Part shown: positions 1 through 11,800 of the stretch, in pieces
Layout: each line of letters opens with the position of its first letter
Numbering within the stretch: position 1 is the stretch's first letter
From: Strongylocentrotus purpuratus
Taxonomy: Eukaryota > Echinodermata > Echinoidea > Camarodonta > Strongylocentrotidae
Assembly (NCBI RefSeq): GCF_000002235.5
Contig: NW_022145611.1
Span: 13,610,882 to 13,674,881 of the forward strand
Direction of reading: 5' to 3'
Length of the DNA stretch: 64,000 nucleotides
Translations under genes and position numbers: made by a program
Notes under the pieces: model-generated
Databases searched by the model: none
The model's input: the letters and a program-made list of their open reading frames with translations, nothing else
Told to the model about the DNA's origin: nothing

Positions 1-200
1 TTATTATCACGTGATGCATATATAATTATGCAAATTTGTTCACGGTGCCGGCCGGTGTCCAATCCGATCTCTCATTCTCTCGTACTTAAACTTATTTTTG
101 CGTGGAAATTTAAGGTACGTTAATGCTATAATTAAATAGATCTAGGCACTTTATAATTCTAAATACAATAATGTAGTAATTTTAAGAACAATTTACGTAC

Positions 201-794
201 CTCAGCAATGAAATGAACGAACACTTGAGCTGAACGGTCATTTAGATACGTTGTTCCCACGTCGAGTCCTTTGGCTCGATCCAACGAGCACATCCACGTA
301 AAGTCAGTGAAAGGTCTGCAGTGTCTAGCGATTGCGTTGGCATTTCTGAAAAGATGTTTCAGACGATGAACGGCTTTTTCGTTGAGAAGATGAATCATCT
401 TTTCGGCCTTCGATGTTCCAGGCTCAGCCCTTCTAGCTCTCATAATGCCGACTCCCTTGCGGTGATTTTCACTCTCCCCATGCTTTTTCACCGAGTTAAG
501 CCTGAAGCTGGTGCTGCCGTGATAAAACGCATTGAATTTCTTGCCTGGCTCACCCATGATACCTGCCTCCCGACAAATCTGGCAGAACATTTCTCCTTTC
601 TCTCCATCATATTTCAACCACTTATGATCATGCTCCCATACTTTTCGGTAGTTCCTTGATCTTTTCTCTTCCTCATACTCTTTGTCCTTGTCTGCCTTTC
701 TTTTTGCACCCTCTTCATTCGGTTTCGATACATTCATGTAACGCCACATGATCTTGCTTATTACTTTCTTTCTCTTAGACTTTCTCGTTGTCAA
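201..794 (-). CDS. Exon with TTF/hAT-type zinc finger (ZNF862/C17orf113-like or hAT transposase N-terminus)
   Basis: The frame is open for about 198 codons on the minus strand and ends at a good splice donor (exon ...GAG, then gtacgt), so this is one exon of a longer gene running left out of the window. There is no ATG at the frame's left limit (a stop precedes a TTG codon). The first Met is at 749-747 (MWRYMNVSK), and an upstream exon joined near 753 is also possible. Basic residues are followed by W-x5-W-L-x-Y, then C-x2-C and, about 30 residues later, H-x5-H within GSTSFR..S..KH..S..H. This is the signature of TTF-type zinc fingers at the N-terminus of hAT transposases and of host genes derived from them. 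No catalytic or dimerisation part is visible here. Whether it is a domesticated gene or a transposon cannot be decided from one exon. Confidence 0.6.
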
Positions 795-830
795 TTAACA
801 CTCAGAAGGGGCCGTTAAAGAAATAAAAAA

Positions 831-905
831 TCATTGTCATTGTCATTGTCATTGTCATTGTTATTGTTATTGTCATTGTCATTGTCATTGTATTGTCATT
901 GTCAC
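831..905. repeat. (TCATTG)n hexanucleotide microsatellite
   Basis: About twelve units of TCATTG, with interruptions TTATTG and TATTG, lie just upstream of the zinc-finger exon. Confidence 0.95.
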
Positions 906-1086
906 TCACATTCACTTTCATTCACATGCATCATGTATCGTCATGTACGTAAGGCAAAGTATAGTTTGAAATCAAAGACAAAATTTGTTCAACATTGATT
1001 TGTATTAGTTATATTTATTATTTACGAAATGTAAATCCATGCAAACTACAGAGGAATAATCATAAAGAATTAATTGTAACCCCAGG

Positions 1087-1121
<35 letters not shown>

Positions 1122-1712
1122 ATGGTATTAGATACTGTACGCGCGAGGGCTTACGTACGTATTATTAAGTTAGGTATCTATGACGAGCGCGTGCGTTGAA
1201 TGATCGGAGTTCGAGCTAGCGCGCTAGCTAGCAAACCCAGGCCTCCCGCTCCCCGGCAGATGGTGCCGGCATGGCGCATACGCTCTCCGCTCTGGCTGCG
1301 CGAGCGGTGGATAGCTGGCAGCATTGTCAGCTGTTAATCGTGTTCGTTGACGAAGTACGATCATTGTAATTAGTGCTCTGACGCCTTTGAGTCTTTATTT
1401 TTTTCAGCCAAAGTATTTTGTGGATGTGCCTTGGCATTTGTGAAGTATTATGTAAGTGTTGGTTTATACTGCTGGTTTCTTTGTTAGGTTGCCAGCCGGG
1501 CAGCCAAGACGGGACTTTTAGGTTGCCCGGTAGCGTTTTAGGTGGTCAATGGCACCCAGGTAACCGCTAATTTCGAGCCCTGGAAATGTTATATTTCTGC
1601 ATCATTCCGTATATATATCAATTCCATGGCATGCACAGGTACAGCACAAAGAGCTATGTAATTCTGTAACTACCTAATTAAGTGGAGTTACCCAGGTAGT
1701 AAGATCACTTAC
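906..1712. other. Non-coding stretch with poly-G tract and GC-rich patch
   Basis: No coding exon is visible. It holds an uninterrupted run of 32 G at 1089-1120 and a GC/CpG-rich patch at about 1190-1330 that includes the palindromic string GCGCGCTAGC. It lies between the zinc-finger exon and exon 4 of the next minus-strand gene and could be intron of either. Confidence 0.6.
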
Positions 1713-1969
1713 TTCTAATGTGATGGTGACTTCAGACCAAGTGTTCTGTACAGCTGAACAAGCTCCCTCATGGATAATATCGAGTCCTCCGTTTTCCATG
1801 GTAACAGTGTACGTATCCTCTTTGGATTGGTTCACCGCTATGTATCTCATACGGGAAGCGCCATCACGTGCTTTAGTCTCTGCTACAGAATTGTGAAGAT
1901 CCTCACTGAGAACCGATGCCAAACTTGGACAATCATCTGGAGAATGTTTGAACAGAAGGGATGCATCAT
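1713..1969 (-). CDS. Unrecognised gene, coding exon 4
   Basis: This 257-nt exon runs from acceptor tgaag to donor gtaagt, encoding DDASLLFKHSPDD through SEVTITLE. The frame stays open to 1674 beyond the donor, but the donor is a perfect consensus. Confidence 0.6.
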
Positions 1970-2998
1970 CTTCAAATACAAACATCATCAACAAACATTA
2001 TCTAACCATTACAACTGACAGCCAAAGAGACTGATTCCAGCTTGATCTTGAACATATTCCTTAAAATGACCCCAATGCTTTGAACCACCTGGGTTATCTT
2101 CTACAGAGTTGTGATTGTTTGAAATTGATCAATAACCTGCAGAGGTATGTGACTGTAACTCTGTAATTGACTGGATTTGAGTACTTGTGATTGATTTGGA
2201 TTCATCACAACTCTCTGTGACAGAGCACAGGTGCTTGTTTTGTCTAAATTGGTGACTAACAATTGCAATCACTTTTTTTTAAAGTGTGGAGAGAGTATAT
2301 GAAGCATTAAAAAAAATACAAATAAGGTTATGAAATCTAGTGTTATTACCACAAACAAAGTTGAGGGTTAGTCGCATCTAAACTACAGCTTAGTAACAAA
2401 AGTACCTCATTTTGACCATTTGGAAGAGTTAAATATTGGAATTATGCAACTATTCAGTCATTCAATATTGTCAGTTCATAATTCACGAGACAAAACATGT
2501 GACTGATTCAATATCTCACCTATGACACCTTCACATGACAGCAAACTCGTCCATGCTCCCTCAGCAATAACTGGATGAGAGAGAAACACACAATATGTAA
2601 TGATAAAGACAATGAAGATTAAATGATGATGAAGAGACAGTACCTAATTAAAGTGTTTTGTTGATCCTGTTTGAAGAAATAGATTAACAATTAAATCTTA
2701 ATTTAATTTATACATTGAATAAGTCTCTCTTATGAGTTCTATTTGCTATGCTACAAACAAACAGATCATTTTTTATACAAAAAACTCACTTAATGAGGCC
2801 AATATCTTAACAAAAATAAATCAGGAAATGGCCTATGTCACTTACAGTTCACAACATTGCATGGAGTCTTGTCCTGCCTTCTGTTGACTCTCACATTCAG
2901 TACTTCATCATGAACAGACCGCCCACTGGATGTGAATGCTGCTCTATGTGTCAATAAGCACTCCAATATCTACAAATGGAGAAAGAAAGAGAGAGGGG

Positions 2999-3048
<50 letters not shown>

Positions 3049-3645
3049 TCAAGTCAAAGTATACTGAGAAGATATCCAACTACTTGATCTAATATAAAAA
3101 TTGTTTAAAAATTCACAATTCATTTAGGCTCATATAAATATACCTTTCTTTCTCTTTCCTTATAGAGAACAGCAAGGTGATGTTGACAACTGCATAATTA
3201 GATTATAGATATTACATGCTAAATAGTTGCTATCTGAGTAATCCCGTGCCTGTCTGGGCTTGGGCAGGCTATCTCTATCAGGGGAAAGACAACAAAATGC
3301 TCTGCAAAAGTCTGCAGTGATGATACAATGAGCTTGGTGTCCGTATCGAGATTGAAACATAAAATGTCAGAAATAGAGAACTGAGATTTTTTTAAATGCC
3401 AGAATCCGAGACCAATGGGCCACTTTCATGGATACCAGCACATCGCTGAATATATGGTCTTTTTGGTATTTATGGCTTAGATCGTCCTGAAAGTAAACAT
3501 AACAACATCTTCTACACAAAGACCTTGTTTTTTTTATTATGTGAGTATTCCTTTTAGGGGTGACAGGTTTAGTATCAACCACAATATCATCATAAAAATT
3601 TAATGTCTAAAATCTTACTTCAATGCAAACTTGAGACAGGGCCAT
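1713..3645 (-). CDS. Unrecognised protein, first four coding exons (gene incomplete)
   Basis: Four minus-strand segments join with consistent phases: 3645-3619, 2969-2846, 2570-2520 and 1969-1713. Each inner edge has a GT donor or AG acceptor (donors gtaaga, gtaagt, gtgaga, gtaagt). The 459 nt encode exactly 153 residues without a stop. The product starts MALSQVCIE and continues ILECLLTHRAAFTSSGR; the last exon includes SPDDCPSLASVLSEDLHNSV and ends near WSEVTITLE. An in-frame TGA lies 9 nt before the ATG, which supports this start if the exon is real. A mini-uORF (ATGAATAGCTGA) precedes it. The composition is that of a soluble helical protein, with no signal peptide or membrane segment. I do not recognise the family. 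The next exon would be further left, possibly outside the window. It diverges from ARID4 across a putative shared promoter near 5.5 kb. Confidence 0.6.
2520..2570 (-). CDS. Unrecognised gene, coding exon 3
   Basis: This 51-nt exon lies between acceptor catccag and donor gtgaga and encodes (F)IAEGAWTSLLSCEGVI. Its length is a multiple of three, so skipping it would keep the frame. Confidence 0.55.
   Translation of the reverse strand, partial: LLLREHGRVCCHVKVS
2846..2969 (-). CDS. Unrecognised gene, coding exon 2
   Basis: Acceptor ttgtag and donor gtaagt flank 124 nt encoding ILECLLTHRA...CNVVN plus one base. The other two frames contain stops or do not join the neighbouring exons. Confidence 0.55.
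2985..3048. repeat. (GA)n microsatellite
   Basis: A GA/AG dinucleotide array with a few interruptions, lying in intron 1 of the unrecognised minus-strand gene, beside exon 2. Confidence 0.95.
3619..3645 (-). CDS. Unrecognised gene, coding exon 1 (start)
   Basis: Nine codons, MALSQVCIE, end at donor gtaaga. A plausible acceptor (cacag) lies about 38 nt upstream, so this exon would begin with a short 5' UTR. Confidence 0.5.
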
Positions 3646-5480
3646 CACTATTCAGCTATTCATGGTGACCAGACAGCTCCAACTCTGTGTGATATAAAAA
3701 TGATTCAAATAGAAAAATATTTCATCTGAAAGTTCAAGGCAGATTTGTAAAATTAATTAAGAGTAGAAAAATATGGAACTGTAGACAAAAAACAAAAAAA
3801 AAAATACACAGACAATCAGCAACAAATAAAATTTCCAAGTAATATACATTTCAGAGATAAAGTTCCAACAATTGCTACAAGTTTAATATTTTAGATTCAT
3901 GTGTTGACTATGGCTCAGGTCCATGTATTATAGGTAGACTAGACTGTTTATGTGATGCATCACTGAAATGCTAACAAAAGGGGCAGCCAATGACAATTGA
4001 TGGCAGTCTGTAAATTGGGAAGAAACTGTAACATGATCTTCAAAGCTATATGCCAGTCAATGCCCATTTTAATTTCTATTTTACAGATTAGGCCTATTAC
4101 TTTTTTTGTAAGACGGAGTAATTTAGTCTTGATAACGAAGTGCTAACATCATATTCGCTCATCGTCTCGGTTACTGGTTCCAAACATCAGTCTGCCCATG
4201 AGGTTCACTGCGACATCATGCAAGTAACGGACTGGAGAAGGGCAAATATGTTTGGCGCTGATGTGGTCACCACGCCATTGTTTAGCACAAAATTGTTTGA
4301 AACCAGTTACCCTGACAACTTGGGGTCATATGACGTCACACTTCAGTAATTTATACATGGCATCAATATTTTTAATTTTTTTTCTTGCTTCAAGAATACG
4401 GCTCAATTTACTATATATATTTTTTTAACTCTAGAAAAAAGAAAAGAAAAAACACCCCAAATTAAGGCCAAAACAAGAACAGAGACTTAAAAGTGTCTGC
4501 ATTAATGGAAACAATACACACCCAAAATACTTGTTTTCCCCATAAACAGATTGCACTATCATGTAACATTTGTTTTCTTCTTCTACCTTAACATTTTCTA
4601 CAATAATACCACCTTAATTCTGTACTTAGTCTATGATTATATAGGTCACAGTAGACCTACTAGTATTGTTACATAACATGCACTGAGCCAAAGTTGGGTG
4701 GGCTGTCAGATGATTGGAGTAGTGCATCAACATGGACCAACTATTCTAAATTCAGACATTTATAATTCATTGACATTCAAACCGTCTCTTAAATCTACAA
4801 CTCATCCCCAAAAAAGTGATCTAGACACATATCATAATAATCTTAAACAAGTATAAGCTATGAATACATGATCATGATAGACAAAGATCCCTCTAATTGA
4901 TAAAATGATAATAATACACATATTCTTCGTCTGAGACTGAGTCTGACACAACCTAGACGCAAGACTGGGTCTTGGATTAATAATCTAGGTTCACAAATTT
5001 GCATATCGGCTCGTCTGCTCTTAGCACAGTATACATTTAATTTCACACCAAAAAAGAGACAGAGGAGGAACATATGCAAAACCTACCTTCTCTAATACTT
5101 GAAAATTACACAATGCATATTCTCTCATGTAAACTATACCTGTAAATAATCTTTCTTTGGTGAAACATCCGTACAAACAAGGGCAAGTCGTCGAAGTTCG
5201 CACACATGTTTGTGACAGATATGGGCTACAATGAACTATGAACTGAATTTAAGACTTAATAGACAGGGGAGATTCATGCTATATAAACCAAAATGCTAAA
5301 AAAAAAAATGTATATAACAAAATCATTTATTTCAATTGATTATGATTTACGCAAAATGAAAGCCTCTGAATTATCAAGAATTATTTAATAATAATAATGA
5401 ATTAAGCTTTTCATATATTACAGAAAATTGTTGTTGATATTTTTGTGATATTTTTTGAATTACTTTTTAAGCTCAACCCT
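3646..5480. other. 5' leader/intron region of the minus-strand gene, no coding exon recognised
   Basis: AT-rich sequence with only short, low-complexity reading frames on both strands. Non-coding first exon(s) and a 5'-UTR intron of the minus-strand gene probably lie here, but I could not place them. Confidence 0.4.
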
Positions 5481-5489
5481 TTCTAAATC

Positions 5490-5660
5490 GACTAGTCTTG
5501 TACCACGTGACGTCCAGCCAATGATATACGAGGACCCCCTGTGAAAAGAGATGTTGTTCAAGTCTACATGCATTGTGTATGTACTGTACGTACGACGTGT
5601 GTAATGTAAACGTATACAGCGCTATGCATGTAACGTAATTCAACGATTACCGCTAGATTT
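5490..5660. promoter_or_regulatory. Putative bidirectional promoter
   Basis: CACGTG (5504-5509) overlaps TGACGTC (5508-5514), followed by CCAAT (5518-5522), all within 20 bp. These are core-promoter-proximal motifs (E-box, CRE/ATF, NF-Y) typical of housekeeping genes. They sit between the 5' end of the unrecognised minus-strand gene and the first ARID4 exon. That both genes use the region is inference; no TATA box was recognised. Confidence 0.4.
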
Positions 5661-5821
5661 TCAGATGCGGATTCTACTGTTGATCTCAGCTGGCAAACCC
5701 AATGTAAAACATGTAATTTGGCGATTTTTCATGGTTTCATGAAAGACTTACCACAAGAATTTGTACCAGTCAAGATAAACACCGAGGAAATCATCTGTCT
5801 GTCGTCTGGAGAAAAAGAATC

Positions 5822-5824
5822 ATG
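5822..5824 (+). CDS. ARID4: ARID4 exon 1 coding part: start codon only
   Basis: The ATG is followed at once by donor gtaaag, so it would join exon 2 as [16 protein letters not shown], aligning with vertebrate [17 protein letters not shown]. It lies about 300 bp from the promoter-like motifs. The alternative ATGGATGACAG/gtaaag near 5966 would break the phase of exon 2. Confidence 0.55.
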
Positions 5825-8800
5825 GTAAAGTATTTAACTTCGAAGAAATATATCACATATTTCACGAATTGTTTTGCGTGTGTTCTGCCTTCTGGCAATA
5901 GGCGAGTCGTGCTGCAATCCACATACAGTCGTAACGCATAAGATTTTAATGATGTGCAACAAATGGATGACAGGTAAAGGTGTCAATAAAACATCAGTAA
6001 TTGTCTTATCAATTCTGATTTATGTGATCATTATACAATTTACATGATTTCTTTACACAGGATAACATTATGATTTTAATCTTCGAGACAGATATCTGTG
6101 GTTAAGTGATAAAATGGTGTGTTAATTTTATGATTAATTTTCGAACTGCAGTGCGACTGCGAGTGTAATGATTATTTATGGTGATTGATCATGATTCATT
6201 GGTCATTTGTGTCATGAATTAGGATCAGTGCAGTGCTAAAATATGTTGTCTAAAATGATTGACTAAATGCTCTTTAATAGTGTTGCCTTGAAATTGAAAC
6301 GGTTGTGTATCTCGGCATCTTTTTCTGAGACTAAAGTAAGGAGTAAGGCTCCGTCGGTAAAGCATCTGCCTGTCAGACCAAAGATCTTGGGTTTGAATCC
6401 CACCCAGGCGGATGGCTGAAGCCTGCGTTGTGTGTTAACGTACCCCTCCCCAGGCTATGTTAAGTGGAAAACATTCTGATACATAGGAAGTTAAATGGAG
6501 AGTCACCACCCTTGCACGTGAAGAACCCACTGCTCAATTCGTAGAGTACTATGGGAAACTGGTGTATCGGTCCACCTGCACACCCCAATCAGGCCGAGTA
6601 TATAAGGCATCTGTAAGAATCTTCAGTATTGAAGGAGGCAGATTATCTTGAAGTAGAAGAAGGAGAAGTCTTTAACTTGCCAGAAAAAAGTTATACAAGT
6701 ATCAAGTATCAAGTTTATTTGTCTTCCAGAAAACACATGTGACAAAATATAATAGAGTATAATCATAACAGTACAATGTAGAATAAAGGAAGATGAGGAG
6801 ACCTTGGTTGAAGCACAGCTTGTTAAGTTAAGGCCCCCTCATATGATGTGACAAAGATAACTTATTCATGAATACAACAACAAAACTATTTACAAAATAC
6901 TTTCAGAGAACAACTACCCAACGATGCATCGACCACAGCATGGATGACTACAGCAAGTATACCCGAAGATGCGCACATCCCCATCACACCGGGTGAGCTA
7001 ACAAGCTCACCGTGTGTGAAAATATGTATCATATGTGCAAAAAACCAACCCACCCATTGGTGGGCTATCTAATATGGACAAACCCAAGCTGACACCAAGT
7101 CGAGACATCAATGAGTTATTGCTCTCTGAGTGCAGAGGTCAAGTAGGAATATATGGTATACGACCATCGACTTGACTGTACTCGCCACTCCGTGCATCAT
7201 TACACTTTTTTTATTGAAAAGAGGAACAAAACTTATTCTATAAATAATTGAATGATTTTGAAAAATGTAATCATGATTGGGAACCCTAGACCTTAAATGT
7301 CAGTGAACCTACATGTAGCATTTGACTTCAAATTAACAAGTATTTTCTTTTATATTCCTGTAAGGCTGTAGACGCAAAGGTCTACAGTACTTCATCTGAC
7401 AAGAATCTCATCAAAATTCAAGCAAGAACAAGACATTTTCACAAGAAAAAAAAGGCTGTGTTATTTTGACTGTTCAAAAATCACACATGTTCCCATGTCT
7501 GTGTAGTCATTCAATAAACTTTTCTCCATACTTTTAATTGTTTACTTTTGTTGCTTGATAGAGACAAAATTCTTGTGTTCGTTGCATGATTTGTTTTCAC
7601 AGAATCGCACACAAGGGCACTGCACAGACATGGGCACTCTGGTCAATGGCCATACTTGTGGTGTGTGTATGATAAACCTCATTATCCTCACTGGGCTTTG
7701 CATGGTGGATCTCTGACTCCAAGGAAAGAAGAAGAAGAAGAAGAGGAAGGAGGAGCTTGCTTTAGATTTTAGATTTGATAAACTACACAAAGCCCTAACA
7801 AAAATTAATCTAGTTTTGTTTTACTCCAGTTGTAGGTTCAGATCTAGATATCATCGGGAAAAGGGTACTTCCCATCAAAGGTGTGGGAGACATTCATGGC
7901 TCATGTGGTTAACAAATAAAGATTGAAATTATTTTAATATCAGGGAATGAATGCATATGGACAGATGGAAGTTATTTCAGTCAGAGTCGGCTTGTGCAGT
8001 TGTGTGAAACTTTTGTGTGACACCATTGTTAACTCGTTGCTTTTACCTTAATTAAAAGTTGAATGTCAATTATTTAAAGTTCATGTATTTCTTAACAGAA
8101 TTAATTTTAAAAGGTGATAATTTGAACCTAGTATACAAGCATTGAAGAAGCTAAATAAAATATGATCATTTTTTTGTTCAAGTCTGATACTACAGACCTG
8201 CCAACCAGTACGATTTAGTCGTATTTAGTACGATTTTTAGAAGCAAATACGACAGTACGATTTTCCTTAATAAAATACGATTTTCAAAAAAAAACAAAAA
8301 AAAAACATTTTTTTTTAAAAAATTTTTAAATTTATTTTTTTAAATTAATATTTTGTGTGTGCATCCGCCATTTTCAATGGCAAAATGTCCATTCTGTCCT
8401 GTAAAGTATCCTACAAGCATCTCACATTGGCAATTTGGGGATGTTCATTGGTTCATCGAACACACCAGTCATGACGAAATCATGCATATTCAACCAATGA
8501 TCAATAAAAAAATCTTCCTGTAGGTAGAAACTGTAAGAGGCATTGATCCGCGTAACAATCCGTGTTTATTTTCACGAATACAACTTTTGTCAGTAAAATA
8601 CAACTTTTGGGACTAAAGAATACAGTTTTTGAACTCCAGAGGTTGGCAGGTCTGATACTAGATCAGATTCTTCTTCCATTGCGTACAGTCCTCTTTGTAG
8701 AGTATAGTCGTACTTGTCAATGAGGATGACATTTTGTTTGGTAAATTCAATGTCTCCAGTGTTGTTGAAACATTCTCTCCAGTTGACATGTACTCCCTTA

Positions 8801-11800
8801 GATATTTTTACTTGTAGGCTATGTAGCTTTTAATATTCCAAGGTATTAAATCAAACTTTGATCCAGAGTACATTTAAACATTTTTCTTTCAATTTACCAT
8901 TGATCTGTGATGTTGCACATGTACAGTGGTCTGTATGTTTATGATTAACGCAGCATGGACAGATGATAAAACAATTATCAATTTGCAAGTCATTTCTGTT
9001 TTAATTCTTAATACTTTGAGCGCATCAACATCCAACATTGTGTCTCTGAACATTTTCTACATACAATCTAAAAAATTCATTTATTGCACATGTTGAATAA
9101 ATGATAGTGCCATTTTATTTGATAAATTCAATTTTGTTTCTTTTCATCTCCAGGCTGGAGAGGGGCCTCCATTCCTGACAGTGGGTACTGACGTCAGTGC
9201 CAAATACAGAGGAGCTTTCTGTGAAGCCAAGGTCAAAGTGGTCAAGAAGTTGGTGAAATGCAAGGTAAGGTTATATCTTATCACACATTCATGCTTCATG
9301 CCAATAGGTGAAGTCATCTGTTTGTAGCAAGAAGGGTGCTAACACTTCCCTGACTGCTTGAGACAAGGAATTATGCAGTAGGATATCCAACAGCTTCTGG
9401 TGATAAGTAAAAGTGGCTAGATTTGTAAATCTATATAAGTATAGGAGTGACGGCCCTTCCGACTCCCAATAGACAAATTGTCATGCAAATTGAATCATAG
9501 AAAACTTGTTTATTAATTTTAATGAATAACTTTGAACATTTTATTGCTTAGATGACACATATTCATAGTTTGATCAGGAGCCTGAAATGTGTTTTGATCA
9601 AGAAAGAAGTATTCTTTTTGATCTCTATCCAGCGATTAATATGTTATGATAATTAGGGACTTTCATCCCTGTTGCATGTAACTTGAGCTTGAACATGAGA
9701 TGAAAGCAACAACTGTAATCACAATTAGTTCATTTACATTCTTGTATTTTGCAGATGTTAATCAATACTGTAAGTGTGTATCTTCAACTATCTTGTATAG
9801 ATTGGCTGAGCAATGAAGGGAAATTCATAATACTTTTGTATTTATCATTACATTCAGATCAACTTCAAAAGGGGGACAAGCTGCATAGTCAGCGATGAAT
9901 TTATCATAGGGAATTTGAAGGTAAGTTTGACAAGAGGTCAAGATTTTTTTTTCTTCTACATTTCTTCTTCTACATTTCCTTACTTTCACGAATTACTGTA
10001 ACTTTGACCAATCAGTGTTATGGATTTTACCATATATGTTGTGTTGACAGATTTTTTTTTTTTTTTAAAGAGAGGTAATACTTTCACTGGAGCTGTTATA
10101 TTTGCACTAAACATTGTCTTCTAATGATGTCCACAAATAGTTGTATATGCAGATAAGTAAAATGTCTATTTTGAATAGACTGATATGTTGCAGTGAGCAT
10201 GCCTCCTACAACTCATAAACTTATGAACTGAATCCATTTCCCTTTATGCTGTTTCTAGAAATATCCATCAGTCCACCTAGAACGATTTCATGCAACTTAT
10301 TTTCCCATGTGTATAGATTTGAATTACTTAACTTGGGCATAGTTTTTATTGATTACGTGGATTGGATTCCCATACTTTCTATAATTGATGTGATGGAATT
10401 ATGTGAACAAACTTTTTATTGCTGTTTCTAGAAATATGCATCAGCACACTGGGAATGATTATGAGTTCATTCTCTTCAAGATTTGTCCAATGAAGCTTGT
10501 GCGTAGTGTTTAATAGTTAGGAGAAGGTTGAGTTCTTGGAGAGGTGTAAAATAATTTGTGAGCATTATCATTGTTATTATGCAAGTGTGGAAGAACATCA
10601 GAGAAAAAGGATGGCTCTTCAAATATGATTTGACATTAATCATGTCCATCTCATTGTGAAAGAATAAATGTTGCATTGCCGATTGATATCCGCCATAATC
10701 ATCTTTACATCAAAGAACAAACCCACGGCAAACACAAGAGTGATATCTACTGCTCTGCTAATATGGCAACAGTATTCTATGAAATTTATCAAATCACATT
10801 TACTTGTACTGTGAGTGTTCTATACAGTAGTGTGTATTGGTGTAACAACAATACATGTAATATTTCCTCTTATTTGTCATAAGAAAAATCATATCAAATT
10901 TGTGTAGCAGTTTAATTAAAAGTGTAAGAATCTTGGCTACTGCGATAAGTGTGCAAGCCATTTCATTATAACCAATGGGTTGATTTTATAAAGAGAATTA
11001 CACCCCTTCTTCAGTCAAGTTTGTATTGTTAATTTTTGATGCATAGAAATATGGTCGTAACGATTTTTCAGTATTGTTGACAGTTGAGTACACAAGTACA
11101 TATGTAAATGCCTTGCCAGGTAAGAGATTGTGTTCCAGACGATTAAACATAGTACCTGTACATATGCAAGATATTGAATAAATTGAATTACATTCCCATT
11201 GCATAGTCAACAATGCAATTTGATCGTGGGTCACTTAACTGCCAAGGTTAACTGAAGGACAAGCAGAATGACCTTTAATGTCACAGACATGCAGACTTGT
11301 CTAACCAACATCTGTTCCTGTCATTTACCATAGATACAATGTGTACTTTTACAGCTACTGGTATAAAGGAAAGGATACAGACACGACAAAATATTTTTTG
11401 CGGGGTCAAAGGAAAAGGCTTTTATGTATACAAAAGGGACATGCTGGAACATGTTTACCTGAAGATCAGCCTGTGGTTCTTACCTGACATGTATGTATTG
11501 TTCCATGTCACTCTGCAAATGACATCAATTTAAAGGGAAAGTCCCCCTTTAAATTTGTTATATGATAGAACTTTTTGAGATATTCATTGTTCTCCAAAGA
11601 CAATATTTGATACCTGTAAAGTAGTCCTGTACCCTCAATACAATAATTCATTGAACACATGTTTTTACACATCTCCTGTATGAAATATCATTTTTGTATT
11701 CTATTAAGATTGGTGCCAAGGTAGAGGCTAAAATAACTGAAAGTAGTCCATATGAAGATGGAACAATTATGAAGCTGAATGATGCAAGTCTCTATACAGT

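Larger units (their letters stand above)
5825..9153. other. ARID4 intron 1 (3.3 kb), holding a SINE and a hAT MITE
   Basis: No coding sequence was recognised. It contains the tRNA-derived SINE at 6340-6665 and the MITE at 8193-8654. The stretch 6690-7200 has the look of degraded interspersed repeat but could not be assigned. Confidence 0.5.

Noticed and set aside
3160-3582. Two minus-strand frames of 66 and 71 codons (one after an acceptor at about 3491)
   Set aside because: They do not join in phase with the chosen exons and have no consensus donors; left out of the gene model.
6340-6410. Possible tRNA gene
   Set aside because: Pol III boxes are present but the arms do not form a full cloverleaf, and a SINE body follows; called a SINE instead.
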